Shown in pieces: positions 20,207-30,848 of a stretch of DNA of 64,000 nt. A model generated the notes under the pieces. That model saw nothing but the letters and a program-made list of their open reading frames with translations, ran no database searches and was not told the DNA's origin. Within the stretch, counting starts at the first letter, position 1. Each line of letters starts with the position of its first letter. The translations under genes were made by a program, and so were the position numbers. The DNA lies in assembly GCF_030272615.1 (NCBI RefSeq), contig NC_081408.1:67993546-68057545 (forward strand), given 5' to 3'. Source of the stretch: Cryptomeria japonica. Lineage: Eukaryota > Streptophyta > Pinopsida > Cupressales > Cupressaceae.

Positions 20207-22116
20207 TGTTAGTGTAAATAATTATTCATCATGGATATTATTACACTTTACTTAACTTAGGATAATGTATCTCATCGTAGTTTGGATATGAGACACTTAG
20301 GGAAGTGTGCACATAGGCATATAGCTTGTAGGAGAAATTCCACCTTTTGTGGTCTTATCTTGTTGTTACACCCCACATTCGGTGGTTCATCCACCTCTTG
20401 TGGAATATTATATTATTTCTCCTACCTACCCCTACTTTTTCTTACCTACCCTTGTTTCTTATTGAGCCACATGTCATGATTGTATTCTCACATATCCATA
20501 TGGCCTTGCCTGTATATGCGGGCCCATATTCATTATATTGGTTAATCTAGTTGATCATTTGCATATTGATGGGAATACAGTCTGTTCTTGTCATACTTTT
20601 GTCTCTCTTTTGTGCTTTTCATTGTGCCCTTGGTCTTGGAAAAACCTCACAGTAATAAAGGACCTAATTATATAATTAAGAGATTTCAAGTCTTTCTAAA
20701 CTTCATAAATAAATCACAGATACCTTGCAACCCATATTGAAAGGTAATCTTCAAATATATCATTATGCTCACGATATTTTTGTTATGGTTTTTCTGACAA
20801 TGTTTTAAATCACAATATTATTCTTTGTTATTACATCTTAGATTTTGACCAATCTATGCTCATGGTTAAATCCAGGCATCCTTCCTTTAACCCTACCTCT
20901 AAATCATTCATTATCACTCCTATATGGGTACAACTCCTAAATCTTCCTCACCAATTTTGGTTTGATTCTTGTTTTGAGGAAAATAAAAATTTGTTGGAGA
21001 AGTATATGCTTGTCAATGGGGGATTTTCCAATTATCTTCACACCACATATACTTGCATCTTGGTCAATCATAACATTTCCAAAAGCTTCCAATAGACATT
21101 TCTCTCAAAACTACATATTGTTATTAGAAACAAATGTTGGATTATGAAGGTTTATCCTTCTACTTTCGTAGGATTTTTTCATATGTACCACATTACAACA
21201 CATTGTTTCAAATGCAAGATCGACACCCAAGTCACATGGTAAAATGATATATCCTGTTGGCAATTGACACTCATCTGGTAATGGTTAATGGCATTTTGGG
21301 TTGTCATTGATGGTAACTCATCTCCTGATGTAGATATTCTTTATCGAGATTCATTGATTTGTCATTTTTCTTTGATTTGGTTAACTGGTATTCACTACAC
21401 TAAACCCGTATTCACTTTGCTTCACAACTGGTTAAGTCCTAATTCTGGTAACGTGTATTTTGAACCCGGTTAAGGATAGGACCCGGTTAAGATATCTTGT
21501 AGCCCCAATAATTTCTTTTAAGGAATTCTTGGTAATGTGTGAAGGCTGACATGATCATCGAGATTATGTATGAAATACCTTGTGATCCCGTAGCCGACAG
21601 GATTATATTCTTCATTGAAGCCAACATGATAAAAGGTTAGAAGGGTATTTAAGGAGATCCTTTCAACGATGGATCATATATGATTTGTAATGTGATTTTA
21701 GCTACGAATTAATCAGAGATAGATGGTATGCTTTTTGGTCAGCGAAAGGAAGCTATTGTGTGCAGTTTCATGTGTACAAACTAAACTGGTAGCAGAATAG
21801 GGTAGAACAAAGCATCAGCAAACCAATACTTAGTGAGGGTTAACAAAGTTTAAATCAGAACTTATCCAACATGGTTAGATGAATCTTATGAGTTCATTTT
21901 TACTTGTAATCACTTTCTAATACTGTGTAAGTTAGTGAGACTTCTATTTGAGTAGTGAGCTCTAGGTAGTTGGCTTGATTGCATGTGCAATTCCCTCAAT
22001 GTAATATTTGTATACCTTGATCAAGTATATAAATATTGTGGGTATTAGCCCTACCATGGTTTTTCCCTTTACAGGGTTTTGCACGTATAAATACTGGTGT
22101 TTGTTGGCAATTGACA
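20207..22116 (+). repeat. Left copy of a ~1.9-kb composite repeat (Copia A LTR + LTR-B start + 18 bp of LTR-C)
   Basis: Begins TGTTAGTGTAAATAATTATT and matches 24591-27375 of the right copy once the TRIM there is removed. It has three parts: Copia A LTR sequence (20207-21254), Copia B LTR sequence (21255-22098), and TGTTGGCAATTGACACTC (22099-22116), the first 18 bases of LTR-C. It then jumps directly into mid-integrase of Copia A. The expected remainder of the 5' LTR, primer site, gag and protease is absent. Confidence 0.8.
21255..22098 (+). repeat. LTR-B segment within the left composite repeat
   Basis: Starts TGTTGGCAATTGACACTCAT after TATCC, as does the 5' LTR of Copia B at 26511. It shares with that copy a 22-bp stretch (CATTTTGGGTTGTCATTGAT and two bases) that the 3' LTR at 41433 lacks. 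It stops at GTGTT, exactly where LTR-C is inserted in the right copy. Confidence 0.8.
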
Positions 22117-24262
22117 CTCCACAGTAGAATGGAGTTGTAGAGAGAAATAATCAAACTCTCAAAGAAATGGCTAGCTGTATGATACTTGCACATTCTCTTG
22201 ATCCCGCCTTTTGGATAGAGGCTATCAGTTGTACCACACACATCCAAAATTGGGTTCGTCACAAAGCTTTGATAGGTATTACTCCTTTTGAGGCTTGGGC
22301 TAGTAGGAAATTGATTGTGAGACATTTTAGAGTCTTTGGGTGTCCAGCACGAGCTCCCATTCCTCCACAGACATGCAAGGCATTGAAACCTCAAAGTAGG
22401 CCTTGTATTTTTGTTGGATATCCTGAGGGTGTTAAGGCATATCGATTGATGGATCTGAGAAACATGAGGTGTTCATTGAGAGGAGTGTTCATTTTGAGGA
22501 AATCTCTCCTAGATAAGCCTCTCTACCTCCTCCACCTTCCTCCTTTGTGGATAGTGATGCTAGTGATTCAGATGATGAGACTCCTTCAACTCTGACTCGC
22601 AGGGTTACACCTCCATAGGGTCCACTTGCAGTTGAGGAGCCTCATTCTCCACCTCCACCTAGACCTCATTGGGCTCAACAAACACTTGAGTTGACAGGTT
22701 CTGTTGTTGGGGATCCTTCAGATACATAGAGGACTCAATCACAACATCGGGACCTTCCACATGTATACATTGCTACGACTTCCGATCCACAGACATTTCG
22801 GGAAGAATCAAGGGTTCTTGAGTGGGACCAAGCTATGGAGGAAGAGTATAGTTCCTTGATGAGGAACAACACATGGGAGTTAGATCCTCTCCCGAAGGGG
22901 AGAAAGATGGTTCGATGTAAGTGGATCTATCGGACCAAGTTTGTAGTGGATGGTAGTGTGGATAAGTATAAGGCTCGGCTTGTTGTGAAAGGTTTCTCTC
23001 AGGTTCCAGGTGTTGACTATACTGAGACCTTTGCGCCCATAGCCAAGATGAACTCCATTCGCTTGACACTTTCTATTGCTGCAGCTCATGGTTAGGCTAT
23101 ACATCAGATGGATGTGAAGAGTACTTTTCTTCATGGGGATCTTGATGAGGAGATTTATATGGAGAAGCCACAAGGGTTCATCCAAGATTCTTCCTTGGTT
23201 TGCAGACTAAGGAAATCTCTCTATGGTCGTAAGTAGGCCCCTAGGGCTTGGTACACCAAGATGGATTCCTTTCTTCTCTCAGCAGGGTTCACCAGGTGTC
23301 ATTCTGATCCGAATGTCTATATTTTGTGACAGGATGACTCTCACTTGATACTTGTGCTCTATATTGATGATTTGATCATTACAGGGAGCACTGCATCCAT
23401 CATTAGTAGAGTCAAATCTGCTTTGCATGATAGATTTGCTATGACTGACTTGGGTCTTTTGCACTACTTTCTCGGGATAGAGGTTTCACAGTCACCTTCC
23501 GGGATTGCACTATCGCAGCCCAAGTATTCTCTTGATCTACTTGCACGCTTTCATATGGCTGATTGTAAGCCTGCACTGACTCCCTTTCTTTCAGGAGTCA
23601 AGCTTGAGGCTAGGTGCTCTTCTCCACTAGTTGACACCACATTGTATTGTCAGCTTATGGGTAGTCTCATCTACTTGACTCACATATGCCCTGATATTTC
23701 ATTTGCAGTTGGCATGGTTTCTCGCTTCATGCAAGAACCACATGAGCTTCATTGGAAAGCCGCCAAACGCATCCTTCATTACATCTAGGTTACACATTAT
23801 TATGGGATTCACTATGCAACAAGCACATGACTTTGCTTGGTTGGTTACACAGACTCCCATTGGGTTGGCGATCTTGATGATCGTAAGTCTACTTCAGGTT
23901 ACAAAGTCCACCTTGGTTTGGGCCCCATTTGTTTATAGAGAAAGAAGCAACATGCTATTTCTCTCTCTTTGACTGAGGCTAAGTATCGAGGGGTTGTTAA
24001 TGCAGCGACTGAGACCATTTGGCGTCAACAGATTCTCACAAAGTTTGGGTTCACCACTCCATGACTGACAATCCTACATTGTGACAATCAAAGTGCTATT
24101 GCAATCTTGAAGAACCTGATCCAGAATTAGTGGACCAAACACATAGAGATTCATATGCACTACATCCGAGAGCTGATTCAGGAGCAGGTCATTGATTTGC
24201 AGTATTGTTCTACAATGGAACAAGTTGCAGACATATTCACCAAACCTTTCATTGAGAGTAAG
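22117..24262 (+). pseudogene. Copia A integrase C-terminus, reverse transcriptase and RNase H (decayed)
   Basis: Ty1/Copia pol in order. The integrase end begins NGVVERNNQTLKEMASC, then PFEAWASRK and FRVFGCPARA (22119-22480). The RT begins WELDPLPKGRKMVRCKWIY, then [38 protein letters not shown] and the catalytic LYIDDLIITG near 23360-23390. A Copia RNase H follows (ICPDISFAVGMVSRF; VADIFTKPFIESKF near 24226-24265). There are several stops (for example TAG where TGG is expected before AIHQMD, and TAG for CAG before APRAW) and frameshifts after 23788. The gene was a polyprotein for reverse transcription and integration and is now inactive. Gag, protease and the front of integrase are missing. 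Confidence 0.9.
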
Positions 24263-24265
24263 TTC

Positions 24266-24590
24266 TAGTAGTTGTGAGCTCTCTTGGGGGTGCGAGATGT
24301 TTCATTTAGGGGGGTCAGCTGACTTCTCCTTCCTCTCTTATGGGGGGGACTTTTTCCTCTTTGGGGTTTTGTCCTTCTTCTTTGAGAGTCTTTTGTACAT
24401 TCATCTCTCTTTTGGGGGGAGTTTTTTCCCACTGAGTTTTCTCCCTTTCTCCGTTTGTGAGAGATTGCATTGCATAGGTTTGCTTGCATTTACATATTGT
24501 ACATGGGTACCTATCATGGCCTCATAGCTGGGACCCATCTTGCATTGTTGACTTGAGTCTTCATTCCCCTAAGTTTTACTTAAGGGGGGG
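24266..24590 (+). other. Copia A 3' untranslated region with polypurine tract
   Basis: T/G-rich non-coding stretch after the RNase H stop. It ends in TAAGGGGGGG (24581-24590), a polypurine tract directly before the TG of the 3' LTR. Confidence 0.75.
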
Positions 24591-25489
24591 TGTTGGTGTA
24601 AATAATTATTCATCATGGATATTATTAAACTTTACTTAAGTTAACTTAGGATAATGCATCTCATCGCAGTTTGGATATGTGACACTTAGGGAAGTCTACA
24701 CATAGGGATATAGCTTGTAGGAGAAATTCCACCTTTTGTGGTCTTATCTTGCTGTTACACTCCACATTCAGTGGTTCATCCACCTCTTGTGGAAAATTAT
24801 ATTATTTCTCCTACCTACCCCTACTTTTTCTTACCTACCCTTTTTTTCTCATTGAGCCACATGTCATGATTGTGTGCTCACATATCCATATAGCCTTGCC
24901 TATATATGCAGGCCCATATTCATTGTATTGGTTAATCCAGTTGATCATTTGCATATTGATGAGAATATAGTATGTTCTTGTCATACTTTTGTCTCTCTTT
25001 TGTGCTTTTCATTGTGCCCTTGGTCTTGGCAAAATCTCACAGTAATAAAGGACCTAATTATATAATTAAGAGATTTCAAGGCTTTCTAAACTTCATAAAT
25101 AAATCACAAATACCTTGCAACCCATATTGAAAGGTAATCTTCAAATATATCATTATGCTCACGATATTTTTGTTATGGTTTTTTTGATGATGTTTTAAAT
25201 CACAATATTATTTTTTGTTATTACATCTGAGATTTTGACCAATATATGCTCATGGTTAAATCCTAGCATCCTTCCTTTAACCCTACCTCTAAGTCATTCA
25301 TTATCACTCCTATATGGGTACAACTCCTAAATCTTCCTCACCAATTTTGGTTTGATTCTTGTTTTGAGGAAATTAGAAATTTATTGGAGAAATATATGGT
25401 TGTCAATGGGGGATTTTCCAATTATCTTCACACCACATATACTTGCATCTTGGTCAATCATAACATTTCCAAAATCTTCCAATAGACAT

Positions 25490-25864
25490 TGTTGGAGTTG
25501 AGAAAATACAACACCACAGGAACCCAAATGATCTCTGCAAGCTGAAAAACCTATTACAAGGAGAAGCAAGGAAACAAATCATAGAAGAAAGAAATACACA
25601 GAAAATATGCTCAAAAAGAGAGAGCTCAATATTCACAAAATGTGTAATGTAAAAAACCTTCTTCTTACAATGAAAAGAAATAACTCAACCTTTAATAGGT
25701 CAAGAAACCCTAAAAGGGAAAACCTAGGTTTGCACATAATAATTAATAAAAGAATTAATTATTATGCACCTAAAGTTAGCTTAAGTGTAAAAGAGATAAA
25801 GGGAACTTAAATAATTAAACAAATATTGTTTAATTAATCAAGTAAATACCCGAATACTCTAACA
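25490..25864 (-). repeat. TRIM 3' LTR
   Basis: 375 bp. Three transitions separate its first ~80 bases from the other LTR, indicating a fairly young copy. Confidence 0.92.
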
Positions 25865-25976
25865 CCCCCCCTTAAGCTAGACTTAGGGAGAAGCTAAAAC
25901 CTAGAACAACTACTGAAAGCAGGAAAGATGGGTCCCGACAACAAGGCAATTCCTTTATTATCTTGCTCTAATACCA

Positions 25977-26351
25977 TGTTGGAGTTGAGAAAATGCAACA
26001 CCACAGGAGCCCAAATGATCTCTGCAAGCTGAAAAACCTGTTACAAGGAGAAGCAAGGAAGCAAATCACAGAAGAAAGAAATACACAAAAAATATGCTAA
26101 AAAAGAGAGATCTCAATATTTGCAAAATGTGTAATTTAAAAAACCTTCTTCTTACAATGATAAGAAAGAACTCAACCTTTAATAGGTCAAGAAACCCTAA
26201 AAGGGAAAACCTAGGTTTGCACAAAATAATTAATAAAAGAATTAATTATTATGCACCTAAAGTTAGCTTAAGTGTAAAAGAGATAAAGGGAACTTAAATA
26301 ATTAAACAAATATTGTTTAATTAATCAAGTAAATACCCGAATACTCTAACA
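25977..26351 (-). repeat. TRIM 5' LTR
   Basis: 375 bp, immediately next to the initiator-Met-type primer site on the minus strand. Confidence 0.92.
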
Positions 26352-26510
26352 AATATTTCTCTCAAAACTACATATTGTTATTAGAAACAAATGTTGGATT
26401 ATGAAGGTTTATCCTTCTAATTTCATAGGATTTTTCGTATGTGCCACACTAAAACACATTGTTTCAAATGCAAGATCAACACCCAAGCCACATGGTAAAA
26501 AGATATATCA

Positions 26511-28441
26511 TGTTGGCAATTGATACTCATCCGGTAATGGTTAATGGCATTTTGGGTTGTCATTGATGGTAACTCATCTCCTGATGTAGATATTCTTTAT
26601 TAAGATTCATTGATTTGTCATTTTGCTTTGATTTGGTTAACCGATATTCACTATACTCAACCCATATTCACTTTGCTTCACAACTGGTTAAGTCCTAATT
26701 CTAGTAATGTGTATTTTCAACCCGGTTAAGGATAGGACCCGATTGAGAGATCTTGTCGCCTCAATAATTTCTTTTAAGGAATTCTTGGTAATGTGTGAAG
26801 GCCGACATGATCATCAAGATTATGTATGAAATACCTTGTGTTACGATAGCTGACAAGATTATATTATTCATTGAAGCCAACATGATAAAAAGTTAGAAGG
26901 GTATTTAAGGAGATCCTTTTAGCAATGGATCACACATGATTTGTAATGTGATTTTAGTTGTGAATTAATCAAAGATCGATGGTATGCTTTTTGGTTAGCA
27001 AAAGGAAGCTATTGTGTGGAGTTTCATGTGTACATACTAAACTGGTAGCAAAATAGGGTAGAACAAAGCATCAACAAATCAGTACTCAATGAGGGTTAAC
27101 AAATTTTAAATCAAAACTTATCCAACATGGTTAGATGAATCTTATGAGTTCATTTTTACTTGTAATCACTTTCTAATACTGTGTAAGTCAGTGAGACTTC
27201 TATTTGAGCAGTGAGCTCTAGGCAGTTGGCTTGATTGCATATGCAATTCCCTCAATGTAATATTTGTATACCTTGATCAAGTATATAAATATTGTGGGTA
27301 TTAGCCCCACCATGGTTTTTCCCTTTATAGGGTTTTCCACGTATAAATACTCGTGTTTGTTGGCAATTGACACTCTACTAGTTAGGTTTCATTATGTTGT
27401 CATTGATGGCAACATGTTTTTGGGTTCTGTCTTCGTATGGTGTACCGACAGGAAGTTCACAGACTCTACGCTAGCACTGACAAGATAGAATATTTCCTTG
27501 GTCACTAGCAATGCAGGTCAACATTGTATAGTAAAGGTCATCGATATTGGAGGCCGACACATCTTGGATCTAGCATCGACAACTTGTTTTAATGCTTATT
27601 CAATTATGTTATATGACCAACATGTAATATGATATTGTATATATCCTTGTAAGTCGACATAAGGCATAAATTTGTATAGGGTATATAGGAGAGATTGATT
27701 AGAATATTTTGTAATAGAAGAATAAGGGAATAAGGATAGACATGTGGAATGGATATATGGATGTAATGTAATCTGAAATATATCAGAGAGATTATGTATG
27801 CGAGGAATTCATTATAAGGGTTATTATGGTATTGAGGTTTAGGGTTTTAATCAAAATAGACAGAGCTTAAATGGGAATTGTATTTTGGCATAGGAGATGC
27901 TATACTAAGCAGTTCCCACTTCTCTGGATTGTTGTCTAGATTGTTATGTAGTCAGTGAGGCTCCTATTATGATGAGTAGTGTGCTCTAGGCTGTAAGACT
28001 TCCTGCAAGTGCAGGCCCATCATATATTGTAATATCTCTTCATATGGCTAGTGAATTGATATTGTGGGTCACAAATCCCACCGTGGTTTTTCCTCATTGA
28101 GGTTTTCCACGTATAAATCTGTGTGTTATGGTTCTCATTTACGTGTTTGGCTTATTTGTTGCATTACTTCTTTCAATTCTATTTATACCGGTATACTGGT
28201 TGGTGTATGTATGTTTTGTTAAGGCTAAAATCTTCTATTCTGGTATAACATTGATTCACCCCCCTCTCAGTGTTATTGGTTTCCAATAGTGTTATGGTGT
28301 TTCTTCTTTATGTGTTATTTGGTTTATGCACTTAACTTTATTTACTATTAATCAGTTCTTAAGCAATAAGTTAAAAATCAATATTCCTAGTAGAACATTG
28401 ATTCACCCCCCCCCCCCTCTAAGTGTTCTTGGATTCCAACA
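26511..28441 (+). repeat. Copia B 5' LTR (split by solo LTR-C)
   Basis: Two pieces, 26511-27357 and 28289-28441, interrupted by LTR-C plus a GTGTT duplication. Joined, they correspond to the 976-bp 3' LTR at 41433-42408. Confidence 0.85.
27358..28288 (+). mobile_element. Solo LTR (LTR-C) inside the Copia B 5' LTR
   Basis: 931 bp, starting TGTTGGCAATTGACACTCTA and ending TTTCCAATA (CA end changed to TA). It is flanked by GTGTT at 27353-27357 and 28289-28293. No internal region or second LTR is present, so it is the product of LTR-LTR recombination. Its first 18 bases and last part (TTGATTCACCCCCCTC) resemble LTR-B, so the two families are related. Confidence 0.88.
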
Positions 28442-28443
28442 AT

Positions 28444-28458
28444 TGGTATTAGAGCAAG
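28444..28458 (+). other. Copia B primer binding site
   Basis: TGGTATTAGAGCAAG, two bases after the LTR end. It matches the initiator-Met tRNA complement TGGTATCAGAGC with one transition. Confidence 0.85.
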
Positions 28459-29524
28459 TTCCTCGAAAGAAGTTTAACCACTTGAGGAAGATCCAAAAAT
28501 TGGAATCAATAGAAACCAGTTTGCAATAACAACTTCAACTTGATCTTGAGGATCTTGATAATGAACAGATGGAAAATAGTAAACTGAAGAATGAACTAAT
28601 GCAAGCTAGAGAACACATCATTTCATTGCAAGGAAAACTTTTAGTTGTTCAAGATAAGAGGAAGGAACTTTGTGATCAATTACAAAATCAGAACAATGAT
28701 GAGGAATATGCTATGAAGGATCAATGTCAGAAACTCACTCAGGAGAACACTATCCTGAAGAATGAGATGCAAGCCTTAACCATTAGAATGTCCAAGGAGA
28801 TTGAAGACAAAAAGAATAATGAAGAAACCCTAGCTCAAGCATTGAAAGACAAATCTAATGAATGCAACAGACTGACACATGAGATGACATGTTGAGACTT
28901 GAGTTGGTCTAGTCTCGGAACAATGAAAAAGAACTTGAGAGATGGATTATAATCATGAGAGATGACTTAGTCACTGCAAATGAGTACAAGGAAAAATTCA
29001 AAGCCAGTTTTGCCAAACTTGATGAACTACGGAAGAGTCAGAGAGATACTAATGACAAGAGAGGTCTTGGTTATGAAGAAGGAGAAAGCTCCAACACTGG
29101 ACAACAAGATCAATCATCTGGTCATAAGCATAATCATGCCAACAACCAGAACTAGAAATCACCGATAAGACAACTTAATGCTCACAAATTCAATGGTACA
29201 TGTTTTATTTGTAATAAATATGGTCATATAGCAAGTCAGTGCAAAAATAGGAATAATCAGAACAATGCATCATTCATCAGTCTTGGAAATATAAGATGTC
29301 ATGCATGTAGCAGATTTAGACATATGGCTAACTAATGTAGATCAAAGGGAAATCAAGGAAATCAACCTAGTTTAACAAAGCAATTTAGCAGAAAAATATT
29401 GTCTGTTATGCATGCAATAAGAATAGACATATTGCTAAATATTACAAAAGTAAAAAACCACCAGTAACTAATGGAAATGCAAAAGAGCAAGGAAAAGAAA
29501 AAGTGGAAAACATAAAAAAATATC
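28459..29524 (+). pseudogene. Copia B gag: coiled coil and three zinc knuckles (decayed)
   Basis: A Lys/Glu/Gln-rich coiled coil (MENSKLKNELMQAREHIISL and following heptads, 28569-28895) is followed after a stop by a second helical stretch (28955-29150). Three CCHC knuckles come next: CFICNKYGHIASQC (29201-29242), CHACSRFRHMAN-stop-C (about 29299-29340), and CYACNKNRHIAKYY (about 29410-29450, last Cys lost). Knuckles bind retroelement RNA for packaging into particles. In-frame stops after HEMTC and in the second knuckle make it non-functional. The reading frame is cut at 29529 by Gypsy G and resumes at 37490 without any pol domain. Confidence 0.8.
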
Positions 29525-29529
29525 ATGAG
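29525..29529. repeat. Target-site duplication of Gypsy G, left
   Basis: ATGAG, repeated at 37485-37489. Confidence 0.9.
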
Positions 29530-30829
29530 TGTAGCATCCTAAAATTGCGACACTTGCAATTTCGACTGCATTTTGGTCTTCACGAAGGCGATGCAACACT
29601 GAACCTGAACGGAGACCTCGAAACTTGCTCACGACACCAAAAACTGCATTTTTCCTGCACCCTGCCTGATCCCTCCTTGCACCCTGCTGTCCCGGGAGGT
29701 GGGACCAGAGTGCCCAACGCCCTGGTCCTTCAGGACAAGGGCACCCAGCGCCCTGGTCCCCCAGGACTAGGGCATCGAGCGTCCTGGTCCCCCAGGACCA
29801 TGGCGCCCAGCGCCCTGGTCCCTGGCCCTATTTTGGGCCCGGTCTCTTTTGGGGCTTCGGGTCTTTAAGTTTGCAAATTGGAAAATACTCTTTCCTGGTC
29901 GGCCTAAGGTCGGAAAAATCAGTCTATCAGCCCTAATTGACAAGTATATAAACTACATTTCCTCTCCCATTTTGGGATAGATGGAAAAAAGGCGGAAACG
30001 ATACTCAAACATTCAAACATTCAAGCATTCAAGCATTCAAGCATTTCCTTCAAGCAATTGATCATTCTAAGTCTCCATCCAAGGCTAAGTGTTGCATTCA
30101 AGACAAGGATTCAACCATTGAAGAGGAGATCACATACTACATACAACATACAACATACAACAACATCTATACCTTCGCATATAAGGATACAAACATCCTT
30201 ACAACAAGGTACTAGTACTTGTTTTACCTTACAAACATTTACATTTACAGCATTTCTCATTTCTTGGTTAATTCCAAAACTGGGGTTTGACCTAAGGGCA
30301 AACCCCTAATCCCTAACCCCCCAATCGTCTTCGCTTTTCTATGTGTAGGTTGCAGGTACGCAGCTGAAATTGAAGATCTGGAATCCTTGTGCAGAGACGA
30401 ACAGATCCCCCTTCGTTTCGCGGATTTTTCGGAGGACCGTGTGCACGCCGGGTGCCATCGTCCCATCAACTTTCGCTCAAATTTGCAGGACAGTGCCGTC
30501 TCAACATTTTACTACTAATTCTAGGTCCGCAGCTTCATCCTATATCCCTATCTCAGTTTATAAGTGAATCTTTCTTACTTTTCATGCATTCCTATCTTAA
30601 TCTTTCTATCTACATTCTTTACAAAAGAGGGTAGCCTTGCTGTCTTAACCCTTGAAACTCATTTAGAATCCAATCTTGCATTGTGTGGGATTGGATCTTG
30701 TGGGTTTCAACCCCTCTTTTGAATGTAAAGTCTCCCCTAAGTGAAAACCGTCAACCCTAGTGACCTCCCTTCTCTCTCCTCGGAGTTGGAAGAGGGGAGA
30801 GCAACTAGGGTTCGATTTTCCGCTTTACA
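29530..30829 (+). repeat. Gypsy G 5' LTR
   Basis: TG...CA, 1300 bp. It contains a GC-rich minisatellite (29706-29825), a TATATAAA-like box at about 29945, short tandem CATTCAAG units near 30020-30046, and the GGACCGTGTGCAC module near 30434. Small ORFs in it are LTR noise shared with the 3' copy. Confidence 0.92.
29706..29825 (+). repeat. GC-rich palindromic minisatellite in Gypsy G 5' LTR
   Basis: Three to four units of about 32 bp built on GCGCCCTGGTCCCCCAGGAC, each containing the hairpin CCTGGTCCCCCAGG. It stands out sharply from the AT-rich surroundings. The 3' LTR has the same array (36355-36475). Confidence 0.85.
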
Positions 30830-30832
30830 TTT

Positions 30833-30848
30833 TGGTGAACCTGACGTG
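30833..30848 (+). other. Gypsy G primer binding site
   Basis: TGGTGAACCTGACGTG, three bases after the LTR. Gypsy E has the related TGGTAAACCCGACG. I cannot name the tRNA from memory with confidence. Confidence 0.6.

Larger units (their letters stand above)
25490..26351 (-). mobile_element. TRIM: miniature LTR retrotransposon, 862 bp
   Basis: Two 375-bp LTRs (25490-25864 and 25977-26351) flank 112 bp of internal DNA. LTRs run TGTTGGAGTTGAG to ACTCTAACA. The internal DNA is little more than the priming sites: minus-strand TGGTATTAGAGCA abuts the right LTR (initiator-Met primer site), and minus-strand TTAAGGGGGGG abuts the left LTR (polypurine tract). The element is therefore minus-oriented and has no coding capacity. 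The undisturbed site is present in the left composite repeat (AATAGACATTTCTCTC near 21090), confirming the edges. Target duplications read GACAT and AATAT, the latter with two transitions. The similar ORFs in the two LTRs are not genes. Confidence 0.93.
24591..26510 (+). repeat. Copia A 3' LTR (5' part, interrupted by a TRIM and cut by Copia B)
   Basis: Begins TGTTGGTGTAAATAATTATT after the polypurine tract and matches 20207-21254 apart from the 862-bp TRIM plus target duplication. It ends at the insertion point of Copia B (TATCA|TGTTGG). The rest of this LTR should lie beyond 42408, but I could not recognise its end. Confidence 0.8.

Noticed and set aside
25607-26297. Two nearly identical 67-codon ORFs as a duplicated small gene
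   Set aside because: They lie at the same place in the two LTRs of the TRIM. The similarity is explained by LTR identity.
27358-28441. 27358-28441 taken as one LTR of Copia B
   Set aside because: The 3' LTR differs completely over most of its length. The GTGTT duplications show a solo LTR inserted into the real LTR.
30010-30046. Regular CATTCAAG repeats as a CRISPR-like array
   Set aside because: Direct tandem repeats with no spacers, in a plant LTR. Ordinary microsatellite.
30058-30634. Small ORFs conserved between 30 kb and 37 kb
   Set aside because: Both sets lie in the two LTRs of Gypsy G. Conservation reflects recent insertion, not coding.
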